In this document: piece after piece, positions 16,022 through 25,333 of the stretch
Numbering within the stretch: position 1 is the first letter of the stretch
Layout: every line of letters starts with the position of its first letter
Assembly (NCBI GenBank): GCA_040768845.1
Contig: JAXGME010000003.1
Location: forward strand, 310,001 to 374,000
Length of the DNA stretch: 64,000 nucleotides
Direction of reading: 5' to 3'
From: JAEZHK01 sp040768845
Lineage (GTDB): Bacteria > Bacillota > Clostridia > Christensenellales > Aristaeellaceae
Made by a program: the position numbers and the translations under genes
The notes under the pieces: model-generated
Seen by the model: only the letters and a program-made list of their open reading frames with translations
The model's database searches: none
What the model was told of the DNA's origin: nothing

Positions 16022-16628
16022 ATTCTTCCAGAACACCCGAAAGCCCACGGGCCTTTTGGGCCGCCTGATGCTCCGCACCATGAACGGCGGCCATGCGCCG
16101 CTCTCGAACTGGGGCCTTTCGCTGGTCCGCCCCGCGCCGGATGCCCGCGTGCTGGACGTGGGCTGCGGCGGGGGCGCGAACGTCGCCCGGTTGCTTTCCC
16201 TCTGCCCCAAGGGTTTTGTGGATGGTATTGACTATGCTCCGGAGAGTGTCGCGTTCAGCCGAAAGGAAAACGCCGCGGAATTGGGCAGGCGCTGCGACAT
16301 CCGGCAGGGCGACGTGGGCGCGCTGCCCTTTGAGGCGGGTTCTTTTGATCTGGTCACGGCTTTTGAAACGGTGTACTTCTGGCCGGATTTGGATAAGGGC
16401 TTCGCTGAAATCCTGCGGGTCTTAAAGCCCGGCGGGCAGTTTCTTCTGGTCTGCGAGTCGGATGACGTGGCAGATAGCAAATGGCCCGATCTCATCGACG
16501 GCATGAGGATTTATGCGGGGGAGGATTTGCGGGCCCGGCTGGAGCGCGCCGGCTTTGCCGCCGTCCACCTTACGCGCGGCAAATCCGGATGGATTGCGCT
16601 CGTTGGGGAACAGGGGCGAAAAGCATGA
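16011..16628 (+). CDS. Class I SAM-dependent methyltransferase (second of three)
   Basis: A 205-residue methyltransferase with a textbook motif I, V-L-D-V-G-C-G-G-G-A-N near residue 46, then D-G-I-D-Y-A-P-E-S and the post-motif V-L-K-P-G-G-Q-F. R-Q-G-D-V-G-A-L-P-F-x-x-G-S-F-D is shared almost exactly with the preceding enzyme, so the two may be related by duplication. It starts within the end of the upstream gene. The substrate cannot be predicted. Its place beside an ICMT-like protein and transporters suggests modification of a small molecule or lipid. Confidence 0.85.
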   Translation: MLRKFFQNTRKPTGLLGRLMLRTMNGGHAPLSNWGLSLVRPAPDARVLDVGCGGGANVARLLSLCPKGFVDGIDYAPESVAFSRKENAAELGRRCDIRQGDVGALPFEAGSFDLVTAFETVYFWPDLDKGFAEILRVLKPGGQFLLVCESDDVADSKWPDLIDGMRIYAGEDLRARLERAGFAAVHLTRGKSGWIALVGEQGRKA

Positions 16629-16683
16629 GAGCAGCCGAATGCATATCAGAATCACATCCGAAAGAAAGTGTGGTGTACAGCGT

Positions 16684-17478
16684 ATGAAACGAACCGGCTT
16701 ACCCGATTACGCCAATTGGATTCCCAAAAAACTTGTGACGAGCCTCGGCTTGGTTGCCGCGCTGTTTGCGCTTTTGTTTGTGCTGAGCTTCCTGTTTCCG
16801 GGCGGAGCCCTGCTGCTTGCTTTGCGCGTCGTGCTGGGCGCGGCGGCGGTTTTTGTGCTCCTATTTTTGGCCTACATGGCCCGGGCGCGAAGCCTTCTGT
16901 CCTACGAGGGCGGCGGCGTGCAGGGCAAAATTCTGGACAACGTCTTACGCTATCTCGGCTGGGACGGGCGCGGAACGCTCCTGGACATCGGCTGCGGCAG
17001 CGGCGCCATGACCATCAAGGCGGCAAAGAAATTTCCCGCCGCCCGGTGCGTCGGCATGGATTACTGGGGCGCGGTGTGGGATTACGCCAAGGAGCAGTGT
17101 GAGCAAAACGCCCGTCTGGAGGGCGTCGCCGAACGGACATCGTTTCAAAAAGGGGACGCCGCGCATCTGGATTTCCCCGATGAAACCTTTGACGCCGCGG
17201 TCAGCAACTTTGTGTTCCACGAGGTGCGTACCCAGCCGGACAAACTGGCCCTGATCCGGGAGGCGTTGCGGGTCTTAAAGCCCGGCGCGCCGTTTGCGCT
17301 TGAGGATGTTTTCTTCTCCCGCAAGCACTATCCCGATCTGGAGGGGATGGTCCGGGCGCTGTCGGGGGATGTCGCCGAGATCCGCTTTGTGGACACCCGG
17401 AAAAACGACTTTGTGCCGAAGCTTCTCCGCACGTCCATGGTGGCGGGGGACATGGGCCTGATCTGCGGCAGGAAATAG
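16684..17478 (+). CDS. Membrane-anchored class I SAM-dependent methyltransferase (third of three)
   Basis: A 264-residue protein with two hydrophobic segments at about residues 20-65, followed by a cytosolic methyltransferase domain. Motif I is L-L-D-I-G-C-G-S-G-A near residue 101, and V-L-K-P-G-A-P-F lies further on. Among the three methyltransferases only this one has a membrane anchor. The ATG at 16684 is the most likely start by homology of the domain edge, but its Shine-Dalgarno site is poor; a longer frame begins upstream. The substrate is unknown, possibly lipophilic. Confidence 0.8.
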   Translation: MKRTGLPDYANWIPKKLVTSLGLVAALFALLFVLSFLFPGGALLLALRVVLGAAAVFVLLFLAYMARARSLLSYEGGGVQGKILDNVLRYLGWDGRGTLLDIGCGSGAMTIKAAKKFPAARCVGMDYWGAVWDYAKEQCEQNARLEGVAERTSFQKGDAAHLDFPDETFDAAVSNFVFHEVRTQPDKLALIREALRVLKPGAPFALEDVFFSRKHYPDLEGMVRALSGDVAEIRFVDTRKNDFVPKLLRTSMVAGDMGLICGRK

Positions 17479-17524
17479 TGCCGTCCGGCGGACAATCTTC
17501 TCGCGTGGATTGGGAGGGGTGATT

Positions 17525-18511
17525 TTGAGGGCTTTGATTCAATCCAGGGACGGCTTTCAAAGCCTGCTTCGCCGCCTGTGCGACAAAAGCGTGACGGACG
17601 GATGCGGCGCGCGCATGACGCTCTCCGCCCAATACGGAGAGGGCGAGCTGCGCAGCGTACGCCTGTCGCCGCACGCGAGCGTCATGGTTTCCGATCTGCG
17701 CTTTCGCGACGGGCTTCTGGTTTCCTATCGGCTGCCCAGGGACCATACGGAGATATCCCTGTGCATGGACGGCGCGATGCGCGCGCTTGAGACGGATGCG
17801 CTCGAGGTCAATTTCGGCAAAGGCGAGCTGTGCGTCCTGGCGCCCGGCGGGGATGGCGAAGAAAGGTCCGGCGAAATGGCGTATCTTGCGGGGCGCCGGT
17901 ACAGGGGCATTTCGCTCGCCTTCAGCGGCATGTGCGCGGACTGCCTCTTCGGAGAGGGCGCGGGCGATTCCTGGGCGGAGGCCGCCGACCAATGCGCGCC
18001 TTTGAATGAGCGGGGGTTTTTCAAAACGGAATCCCCCGCGGCGCTTCAGGCCGCCTTCCGGCAAACGGAAAGCCTTTTCTCATCCGGCGGCGCGCCCGGC
18101 CTGCTCGCAAAATCCAGGCTCATGGAGGTTCTGGCGCTGACCGCCCGGGAGCTTTCCGGGGATTCGGGCGCGCTTTTGCTGGACGGGTATGAAGCCGCCC
18201 AAATCCGCCGGGCGCGGACCATCCTTGAGGAGAACATGGCAAACCCGCCCTCTGTCGGCAGCCTGGCCGCGATGCTCGGCCTCAACCGCAACAAGCTGCA
18301 GCGCGGCTTCCGGCAGATTTACGGGGATACCGTATTTGGTTTCCTGCGGGAAATGCGGATGCAGCGCGCGCGCACGCTGCTTATGGCGCGCTCCATGTCG
18401 GTGGAAAGCGTCGCCGCCTTTGTGGGGTATACAAGCGTAAGCCAGTTCCGCGCCACCTTTCAGGATCGGTTTGATATGCTTCCCTCCCAGTGCCGGATCT
18501 TTTCTTCGTGA
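17525..18511 (+). CDS. AraC family transcriptional regulator
   Basis: A regulator of about 328 residues with a C-terminal AraC-type double helix-turn-helix. One helix pair is in P-S-V-G-S-L-A-A-M-L-G-L-N-R-N-K-L. The other is in M-S-V-E-S-V-A-A-F-V-G-Y-T-S-V-S-Q-F. The N-terminal 200 residues form an effector domain that I cannot assign. The most likely start is the TTG at 17525 after GGGAGGGG; TTG 17510 and GTG 17519 are also in frame. It lies just before the ABC operon, whose promoter has a poor -35 box, so an activator role is plausible, as for YbtA/PchR in siderophore systems. Confidence 0.85.
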   Translation: MRALIQSRDGFQSLLRRLCDKSVTDGCGARMTLSAQYGEGELRSVRLSPHASVMVSDLRFRDGLLVSYRLPRDHTEISLCMDGAMRALETDALEVNFGKGELCVLAPGGDGEERSGEMAYLAGRRYRGISLAFSGMCADCLFGEGAGDSWAEAADQCAPLNERGFFKTESPAALQAAFRQTESLFSSGGAPGLLAKSRLMEVLALTARELSGDSGALLLDGYEAAQIRRARTILEENMANPPSVGSLAAMLGLNRNKLQRGFRQIYGDTVFGFLREMRMQRARTLLMARSMSVESVAAFVGYTSVSQFRATFQDRFDMLPSQCRIFSS

Positions 18512-18566
18512 CGGGTCCATAGCGCGCTTGTGCGTCCTCCGGTCTTTTTTGTGCTTTTCGGGGCCT

Positions 18567-18593
18567 GGAAGTTAGACTAAACTAACGTACAAT
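18567..18593 (+). promoter_or_regulatory. Iron-box-like dyad and -10 box before the ABC transporter operon
   Basis: GTTAG (18571-18575) and CTAAC (18582-18586), spaced by 6 bp, lie directly before TACAAT (18588-18593). The hexamer 17 bp upstream, CTGGAA, is a poor -35. The 19-bp window matches the DtxR consensus at about 14 positions, including TTAG-A-CTAA. The poor -35 plus a dyad suggests activator dependence together with metal-dependent repression. This is inference. Confidence 0.45.
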
Positions 18594-18629
18594 GCTCTCC
18601 GGATACATCGTGGACCGGAGGGCGCTCTC

Positions 18630-20387
18630 TTGCTGAAATTCTTGAAAAACGGCTTTATCCTTTTGTTGTCGCTCGTCCGGAAGGCGGACAGGAAAAACCT
18701 GCGCCGATCGGTCGCCGCAGAATTTCTGTCCGTCCTTGCGGGCGTATTTCCCATATTTGCGCTGTATGAAATCGTAAAGGCGCTTGCCTCCGGGCGCGCG
18801 CCCATGAAGGCCATGCCCTGGGCCATCGCGGCCTTTGCGGCGATTCTTCTCAAAACGCTCTTTCACGGCGCCGCGACGCGCTTGTCCCACCAAGTGGCGT
18901 TTGATACGCTGTACGCAATCCGCGTGCGCCTCGTGGAAAAGCTTGCGCGATTGCCGATGGGGTATCTGGTCAAGATGCCTTCCGGAAAAGTCAAGAGCAT
19001 GGTCTTTGACAATGTGGAAACGCTGGAGCAGTTTTACGCCCACCATGTGCCCGACATTCTGGGCGGGCTGGGCGTGCCCGCGCTGATGCTTTTCTTGGCG
19101 CTGATTCTGGACGTGCGAATCGGCCTTGCGATGATTCTGCCGCTTGCGCTCTACTTTTGGACCGTCAACCGGATGAATCAAAAGCAGCGGCGCAACTTTC
19201 CCGGGTTTTTCCGCGCCTCGAAAAATCTGAACGCCCGGCTGACGGAATACATCACCGGGATGAAAGAGATCCGCATCTTTGCCGGCGAGGAGAAATCCTA
19301 TGGGCGGCTCGGCGAGGCCGCGGGCGCGTATCAGCGCTTTACGCTGAACTGGTTTCGGGAGTGCTGGCCGGAAATGGCGCTTTCCGCCGCGCTGGTGGGC
19401 ACGGTGGCGGCGTTTGTCTTTCCGGCGGCGGGTTCTCTGTACCTGAGCGGAGAAGCGACATTGCCGGAATTGATCCTGTATCTATTCATTGCGCTGGACA
19501 TCGGGCAGCCGATGGTGAAAATCACCCAATATTTCGACATACTGAGCCTGAACATCCAGGCGGCGGAAGGGATTTAATCCGTTCTGAACCTGCCGGAGCT
19601 GACGGCCACGCCGTCCGGACGCCGCCCCGCGGGGCACGCCATCCGGTTTGAGCATGTGCGCTTCGCCTATGGGGACAGGGACGTTCTGACGGATGTCAGC
19701 TTCACCGCGCCCGAAGGCAAAGTCACCGCGCTTGTGGGGGAATCCGGCGGCGGCAAGAGCACCGTCGCAAGGCTGATCGCGCGGTTTTGGGATGTGAAGG
19801 AGGGCGCGGTCACGATCGGCGGTGCGGACATTCGCGAACTGCCCATCGAGGAACTGAACGGGCTTGTTTCCTATGTTACGCAGAACGCGACGCTTTTTGA
19901 AATGAGCATTGCGGAGAACATCCGCCTTGGAAAACCCGGCGCCTCAATGGAAGCGGTGGCCGCCGCGGCCGACGCCGCCCAGTTGGGCGATTTTGTCCGC
20001 GCGCTGCCCAAGGGATATGACACCGTGGTGGGCGCGGGCGGCGTGCGGCTCTCCGGCGGCGAAGGGCAGCGCGTGGCCGTCGCCCGGGCCATTCTGAAAA
20101 ACGCGCCCATTCTCCTTCTGGATGAAGCGACGGCGTTTGCGGACGCGGAAAACGAGGACAAGATGCAAAAGGCGCTGGCGCACCTGGCAAAGGGGCGCAC
20201 GGTGGTGCTGATCGCCCACCGCCTGAACACCGTGCGAAACGCCGACAACATCCTTTTGATGCAAAAAGGAGAGATCATCGCCCAGGGCACGCACCGCGCG
20301 CTGCTTGAAAACCCCGTCTACCGACGCATGTGGGCGGCGTATGAGCGCGTTCAAAGCTGGCGCGCGGGGGAGGAGGTTTCCGTATGA
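18630..20387 (+). pseudogene. ABC half-transporter (membrane + ATPase domains) split by an in-frame TAA
   Basis: Two segments in the same frame, 18630-19577 (315 residues, six-helix exporter-type membrane domain) and from 19578 on (ATPase domain), are separated only by TAA at 19575-19577. Read through, the product has 585 residues, matching its 580-residue partner downstream. The ATPase domain is intact: Walker A G-E-S-G-G-G-K-S-T, signature L-S-G-G-E-G-Q-R, Walker B I-L-L-L-D-E-A-T. The TTG start follows CGGAGG. The second part could restart at 19656 and give a lone ATPase. The lesion may be a real nonsense mutation or a sequence error. Architecture and context recall YbtP/IrtA-type siderophore transporters. 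Confidence 0.85.
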
Positions 20388-22126
20388 TCCGTCTGATTCG
20401 GAAGCTGTACGGTCTGGCCGGGGAAAAGAGGCGCGACCTGCGCGCGGCGGCGCTTTTGCAGGCGCTGGAGGCCATGTGCGAAAGCGGTGTGTATCTGATC
20501 ATCTTCCGGACGGTGGCGAGTCTGCTTCAAGGCATCTGGGATCAAGGGGCGCTCGTGCGCGCGTCGCTGATCCTGCTCGGGCTTTTCGCGGCACGCTGTC
20601 TGCTGGAATACTTTGTCAACCGACTGCAGAGCGCGGCCGGGTATGACATCATGGGCCGTGTCCGCCTCAGCGAGGCGGAGAAGCTTCGGCATCTGCCCAT
20701 GGGGCGCTTTCTGGGGGAGAGCCTCGGCGCGCTCTTGTCTGCGTTCACCAGCGACATGGCCTATGCGGAGATGTACTGCATGTCCACCGTCACGCGCTTT
20801 ACGGCGGGCATGGCCATGGTGATCGTGACCACGCTGATGATGCTGTTTGTAGACCTGCGCATGGCGCTGATCGCCGTATCGGGTTTTTTGCCGGCGCTTT
20901 TCGTCTACCGGTATGCGCGGCGATTGTTTGAACGGTCGGGCGTGCTTCGGCAAAAGACGCAGCAGGGTGCCATCGGTGCGGTGCTCGAATACGCCTCCGG
21001 CATGGAGACGATCAAAACCTATCGCGTGGGCGAGGGCGCTTTGGACAAGGTGAAAAATGCGCTGGCCGCGCACCGGGATACCTCCGCGCGCTACGAGCTG
21101 ATGGCGCTCAACCCCATGATGCTCTACCAGCTTTGCGTTCGCGCGGGAATGGGGCTGATCTTTGTGGGCGGGCTTGCGCTTTATGCGGCGGACGCGGTAA
21201 CGCTGAACGTGTATCTGTTCTTTCTGATCATCAGCCAGAAGTATTACGCCCCCGTCGAGGCAATTTTTCTGGATTATGGGGTTCTGAACCTGATGGGCAT
21301 TGCCTTTCAACGCATTGACGAGCTGGGCGCCTATGCCCCGCTCCCGGACAAGGGGAAGGCCCGCGTTATGGGAACGGACATCGCCTTCCGGGATGTGCAT
21401 TTTGGCTATCCGGGCGCAAAGTGGGATGCGCTCCGCGGCCTGAATGCGGCGCTTCTGCCCAACGCGCTCAACGCCATTGTCGGCCCGTCCGGAAGTGGAA
21501 AGACGACCATGCTCCACATGATCGCGCGGTTCTGGGACGCAAGCGAAGGAAAACTTCAAATCGGCGGCGTGCCCATTGCCTCCATCGCGTATGCGGAATT
21601 GATGAAGTCGGTCAGCGTGGTCTTTCAGGATGTATACCTGTTCGCGGACACCCTCAGGGAAAACATCCGCATGGGAAAGCCCGACGCCACCGATTTGGAA
21701 ATCCTGCGCGCGGCAAAGCTGGCCTATCTGGAGGATGTGATCCAAAACCTGCCCGAGGGGCTGGATACGCCTCTGGGCGAGGGCGGCAACACCCTCTCCG
21801 GCGGCGAGAAGCAGCGCGTGGCCATCGCCCGGGCCATTTTGAAGGACGCGCCCATCATTTTGCTGGACGAGGCGTTCTCCAGCCTGGACGCGGAAAACGC
21901 GTGGGCCATCCAGCGGGCCGTCGGCAACATGACCGCCCGGAAAACCGTGGTGATGATCGCCCATACGCTCTCCCACATTCAGAATGCCGCGCGCATTGTG
22001 GTCGTTTCGGACGGCCGCGCGGACGCCTGCGGAACCCACGCGGAGCTGATGGCGGGCGGCGGCGTATACCAAAGGCTGTGGGAGCGGGAGCACGCCGCAA
22101 AGGAATGGAGGCTCGGCGCGCCGTGA
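20384..22126 (+). CDS. ABC half-transporter, fused membrane and ATPase domains (partner)
   Basis: A 580-residue protein with an N-terminal six-helix exporter-type membrane domain (about 1-310) and a C-terminal ATPase. The ATPase has Walker A G-P-S-G-S-G-K-T near residue 370, signature L-S-G-G-E-K-Q-R near 470 and Walker B I-I-L-L-D-E-A-F. It overlaps the broken upstream half-transporter by 4 bp, so the two were built as a heterodimer. Such pairs export drugs or lipids, or, in the YbtPQ/IrtAB branch, import metal-siderophores. The AraC regulator and Opp-type importer beside it favour the second role, without proof. It ends in a GTGA overlap with the next gene. Confidence 0.88.
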   Translation: MIRLIRKLYGLAGEKRRDLRAAALLQALEAMCESGVYLIIFRTVASLLQGIWDQGALVRASLILLGLFAARCLLEYFVNRLQSAAGYDIMGRVRLSEAEKLRHLPMGRFLGESLGALLSAFTSDMAYAEMYCMSTVTRFTAGMAMVIVTTLMMLFVDLRMALIAVSGFLPALFVYRYARRLFERSGVLRQKTQQGAIGAVLEYASGMETIKTYRVGEGALDKVKNALAAHRDTSARYELMALNPMMLYQLCVRAGMGLIFVGGLALYAADAVTLNVYLFFLIISQKYYAPVEAIFLDYGVLNLMGIAFQRIDELGAYAPLPDKGKARVMGTDIAFRDVHFGYPGAKWDALRGLNAALLPNALNAIVGPSGSGKTTMLHMIARFWDASEGKLQIGGVPIASIAYAELMKSVSVVFQDVYLFADTLRENIRMGKPDATDLEILRAAKLAYLEDVIQNLPEGLDTPLGEGGNTLSGGEKQRVAIARAILKDAPIILLDEAFSSLDAENAWAIQRAVGNMTARKTVVMIAHTLSHIQNAARIVVVSDGRADACGTHAELMAGGGVYQRLWEREHAAKEWRLGAP

Positions 22127-23052
22127 AGAGGATTTTTGAAAGGGCGGGCATCGGCATAGCGACGCTTTTTCTATTGACGGTGGCTTCGTTTTTGCTGACG
22201 CGGCTCTCACCCATTGACCTGGCGGAGGCATACATCCGGCTTCATACCATTCAGGTGACGCCGGAGGCGCTCAGCGCGACGCGCGCCCAGCTGGGGCTGA
22301 ACGATCCTTTGCCCGTTCAGTACGCAAACTGGCTTCGGTCGGCGGCGCGGCTTGACTTTGGCGCGTCCTTCGTAACCGGGTCGGCCGTCTTTGACGAGTT
22401 TCTGTTGCGCGTTCCCCGGACAGCCCGCCTGATGGGGTTAAGCGCCCTGATGCAGGCGGCGGGCGCGCTCCTTCTGGGAAGCGCTCTGTACCTCCTCCGG
22501 GATGGGTTTTCCGGGAAAGCGCTTCAACTGCTCGCGCTGTGCGGCCTTTCCATCCCGCCGTTTCTCACGGGGATTGCCATGCTGGATCTTTTTGCGATGC
22601 GCCTGCGCGTCACCAGCGTACTGGGGGCGGGGGCGATCTTCCCGGCCCTGTGCGCGGCGGTGATCCCCGTATGCTTTTTCGGGAAAATGCTCAAGACGGA
22701 TCTCAGCCGCCATATGCGCTCCGAATGGGCGGAGTACGCCCGGCTGCGCGGCCTTTCGGAGCGGCGCATCCTGCTCGGGCACGCCATGCCCCACTCTGTT
22801 TCCGCGCTGATCCCCAGCTTTTTCAAGATGCTTGGCAAACAGTTTGCCGGGGTTGGGATCGTGGAAACGGTCTTTTCTTACCGGGGCATCGGCAATTTCA
22901 TCATTGAAGGCATCGTACACCATGACGCGCCGGTGATCAACGCCTCCATCCTGTTTCTCGCGCTGGCGGTTTTGGCGGCGGATCTTCTGGCCGGGACGGC
23001 GCGGGCGTTTATGGGCCGGGGCGGGCGGCGCGCGGCGGGAGAAGCGGCATGA
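22123..23052 (+). CDS. Opp/Nik-type ABC transporter permease (OppB/NikB-like)
   Basis: A 309-residue inner-membrane permease of the dipeptide/nickel class. It has the typical N-terminal helix followed by T-R-L-S-P and Q-L-G-L-N-D-P-L-P-V-Q-Y. The cytoplasmic coupling loop E-Y-A-R-L-R-G-L-S-E-R-R-I lies near residue 210. The GTG at 22123 overlaps the upstream stop as GTGA; the much longer open frame before it is a shadow of the ABC gene. Substrate may be peptides, nickel, or a metal chelate. Confidence 0.88.
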   Translation: MKRIFERAGIGIATLFLLTVASFLLTRLSPIDLAEAYIRLHTIQVTPEALSATRAQLGLNDPLPVQYANWLRSAARLDFGASFVTGSAVFDEFLLRVPRTARLMGLSALMQAAGALLLGSALYLLRDGFSGKALQLLALCGLSIPPFLTGIAMLDLFAMRLRVTSVLGAGAIFPALCAAVIPVCFFGKMLKTDLSRHMRSEWAEYARLRGLSERRILLGHAMPHSVSALIPSFFKMLGKQFAGVGIVETVFSYRGIGNFIIEGIVHHDAPVINASILFLALAVLAADLLAGTARAFMGRGGRRAAGEAA

Positions 23053-23847
23053 AGCGGCGCGGACGAACGCGGCGGATCTCCGTTGCCGCGGCGGTTGTTG
23101 TCCTTGTTCTTCTGGCCTTCGGATGGCTAATCGCGCCCAACGATCCGGACGCGCAGCACATCGCCATGCGGCTGAAGGGGGCAAGCAGCCTGTATCCCAT
23201 GGGGACGGACGCCCTCGGCCGGTGCGTTCTTTCGCGGCTGATGTACGGCGGGCGGACCACGCTTTTTGTCGTGCTGACGGGCCTTTTTCTGACGTTTGCT
23301 TTCGGCACGGCGATGGGGCTGATACACGGCGCGGCGGGCGGGCGGCTCCGCGGCGCGCTGGATGTCGTAACCAACCTGTTTACGGCATTCCCGCCGATGC
23401 TGTACGCCATCCTTATGGCAGGGGCGTGGGGCGGCGGCGCGGCCGTCATGATCGCCGCCATCTTCCTTTCCACGTGGGCCCTTCTTTCGCGGCTGATCCG
23501 GACGCGCACGGAGGAAGAGCTGGGGCGCGCCTACGCGCTGTGCGCCGTGACCGCCGGGGCGGGGCGCGCGGCTTCTCGCGCGCCACATTCTGCCCAATAT
23601 CCTGGGGGACGCGCTCGGCTTTCTGACGCTGACGGGCGCGGACATGGTAATGCTGATGACCGGCCTTTCCTTCGTGGGCATCGGAATGGGTACGGACATC
23701 ATTGATTGGGGTGCCATGATTGCCGACGGACGCGCCGGCATGATGCAAAATCCCCTGCTGGTATGGGCGCCCGCGGCCGGGATTTTTCTGATGACGTTTT
23801 CACTGTACGCGCTTGGAGAGCGGATTGGCCCGGGGAGGGATTTGTAA
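23049..23847 (+). pseudogene. Opp/Nik-type ABC permease (OppC/NikC-like), frameshifted
   Basis: The first 175 or so residues, to about 23565, are a normal OppC-type permease with P-M-G-T-D-A-L-G-R-C. The reading then leaves frame in a G/C-rich stretch, GGGGCGGGGCGCGCGG, near 23556-23571. One frame over, from 23572 to the TAA at 23845-23847, the rest of the family follows: L-L-A-R-H-I-L-P-N-I-L and L-S-F-V-G-I-G. Restoring one frame gives about 265 residues, normal length. The change equals one extra base or two lost. Sequencing error in the G tract is possible, but a second lesion in the same operon makes decay plausible. Confidence 0.85.
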
Positions 23848-24632
23848 TGCTTGCGGTTTCCAACCTCCGCGTGCGTGCGGGCGGCCGCGAGATTCTGCGC
23901 GGCGTGAGCCTGACGCTCAAAAAAGGGGAGATGGTGGCGCTGACGGGCGCGAGCGGATGCGGCAAGACCACGCTCATCCGGGCCATTTCAGGAATTCTTC
24001 CAAAGGCATATCGGCTTTCCTGCGACTATATGGGCGTGGACCAAACCGGACTTTCGGCGGCATGCCCTGCGAAATGGCGCGCGGCGTGCGGCACGAGCTT
24101 TGGCTACATTCCGCAAAACCCGATGCTGGCCTTCGACCCGCAAAAGACCATCGGGTGGCAAATGGCCGAAACGTTTCTTTTGAAAGGGCAAGCGGGGCGA
24201 ACAAACGCGGCGTGTTTTTCGGAGAAGATGCTCAGGCGCGCGGGGCTTCCCGATGCGAAGCGGGTGCTTGATTCCTATCCGCGCGCGCTGTCCGGCGGCA
24301 TGCTGCAGCGGGTTGCGGTGGCGATTTGCGCGGGGCTGAAAACCCGGTATGTCTTTGCGGACGAGCCCACCGCGTCGCTGGATGAAAAAAGCCGGGAGAC
24401 GGTATGGACGCTCATTCAAACGATGCGCTCGGACGCGGGCGTCCTTCTGATCACCCATGATCCCGCGCTTCTGAAAGGCAGCGACAGCGTGCTTCTGATG
24501 GCCGAAGGCCGGATCATCGCGCGCGGAACGCCGGATCATGTGCTGAAAGATGCGCAAAGCGATTGGGCCCCCAAATTCCTGGCGGCCATGAAAGCGGAAG
24601 AGGAGGAAAACGCGGGTTGGAGGGAATTGTGA
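23847..24632 (+). CDS. Opp/Nik-type ABC transporter ATPase (OppD/NikD-like)
   Basis: A 261-residue ATPase with Walker A G-A-S-G-C-G-K-T-T near residue 36, Q-loop P-Q-N-P-M-L-A-F, signature L-S-G-G-M-L-Q-R and Walker B Y-V-F-A-D-E-P-T. The ATG at 23847 overlaps the stop of the upstream permease and follows GGGGAGGG. It powers the importer with the ATPase encoded next. The C-terminal extension that oligopeptide ATPases use for an iron-sulphur cluster is absent, as in NikD-like proteins. Confidence 0.9.
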   Translation: MLAVSNLRVRAGGREILRGVSLTLKKGEMVALTGASGCGKTTLIRAISGILPKAYRLSCDYMGVDQTGLSAACPAKWRAACGTSFGYIPQNPMLAFDPQKTIGWQMAETFLLKGQAGRTNAACFSEKMLRRAGLPDAKRVLDSYPRALSGGMLQRVAVAICAGLKTRYVFADEPTASLDEKSRETVWTLIQTMRSDAGVLLITHDPALLKGSDSVLLMAEGRIIARGTPDHVLKDAQSDWAPKFLAAMKAEEEENAGWREL

Positions 24633-25333
24633 TTCAAGAGGTTTCGAAGGCGTACGAGATTCGCGGACAGCCGCCGCTTTGCGTGCTGCGCGATCTCTCC
24701 CTGAGCGTCGCGCCGGGCGAATTTGTTGCCCTGGCGGGCGAAAGCGGGGGTGGAAAGAGCACGCTGGCGCGGCTGATCCTGGGCATCGAGCAGCCCGACG
24801 CGGGTAAAATTTGGGTGGATGGCACGGACATTAATTCCCTTTCCGGCGCCGGCTGGCGCGGGATGCGCGCAAGCCTGCAGGGCGTATTTCAGGATGCGGG
24901 CGGCGCGCTGAATCCGGGCATGAGCGTGCTTTCCAACATGACGGAGGGCCTCAAAAATCTGGGGCATTTGAATGCGCGCAAAAGAAAGGAAGTAGTTCTC
25001 GCGCTGATGGATCGGCTGGGGCTGGAACAAAGCGCGCTCCATACGCCACCCCGCAGCTTGAGCGGCGGTCAGCAGCGGCGCGTGGCACTGATCCGCGCGC
25101 TGGCGGTGCGCCCCAAATATCTGATTCTGGACGAGATCACCAGTGGGCTGGACCTGATCGCCCGGGACAGCCTGGTGAAAACCCTTGCCGGCTATCGCGA
25201 CGCGCACGCGCTGGGCTGCCTGCTGATTACCCACGACTTGGGCGCGGCCCGGCGGCTGGCGGACAGAATCCTGTTTCTGAGGGACGGAAAGATTCAAACC
25301 ACATGGGTCAAGCAGAAGGAGGCTATTTCATGA
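24629..25333 (+). CDS. Opp/Nik-type ABC transporter ATPase (OppF/NikE-like)
   Basis: A 234-residue ATPase: Walker A G-E-S-G-G-G-K-S-T, Q-loop V-F-Q-D-A-G-G-A-L-N-P, signature L-S-G-G-Q-Q-R-R and Walker B Y-L-I-L-D-E-I-T. The GTG start overlaps the previous stop as GTGA and follows GGAGGG. It is the second ATPase of the importer, and its stop lies just past the start codon of the binding-protein gene (4-bp overlap). Confidence 0.9.
   Translation: MIQEVSKAYEIRGQPPLCVLRDLSLSVAPGEFVALAGESGGGKSTLARLILGIEQPDAGKIWVDGTDINSLSGAGWRGMRASLQGVFQDAGGALNPGMSVLSNMTEGLKNLGHLNARKRKEVVLALMDRLGLEQSALHTPPRSLSGGQQRRVALIRALAVRPKYLILDEITSGLDLIARDSLVKTLAGYRDAHALGCLLITHDLGAARRLADRILFLRDGKIQTTWVKQKEAIS

Noticed and set aside
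21421..23052. 543-codon frame starting inside the second ABC gene
   Set aside because: Only the part from GTG 22123 is the OppB-like permease; the rest overlaps the ATPase domain in another frame.
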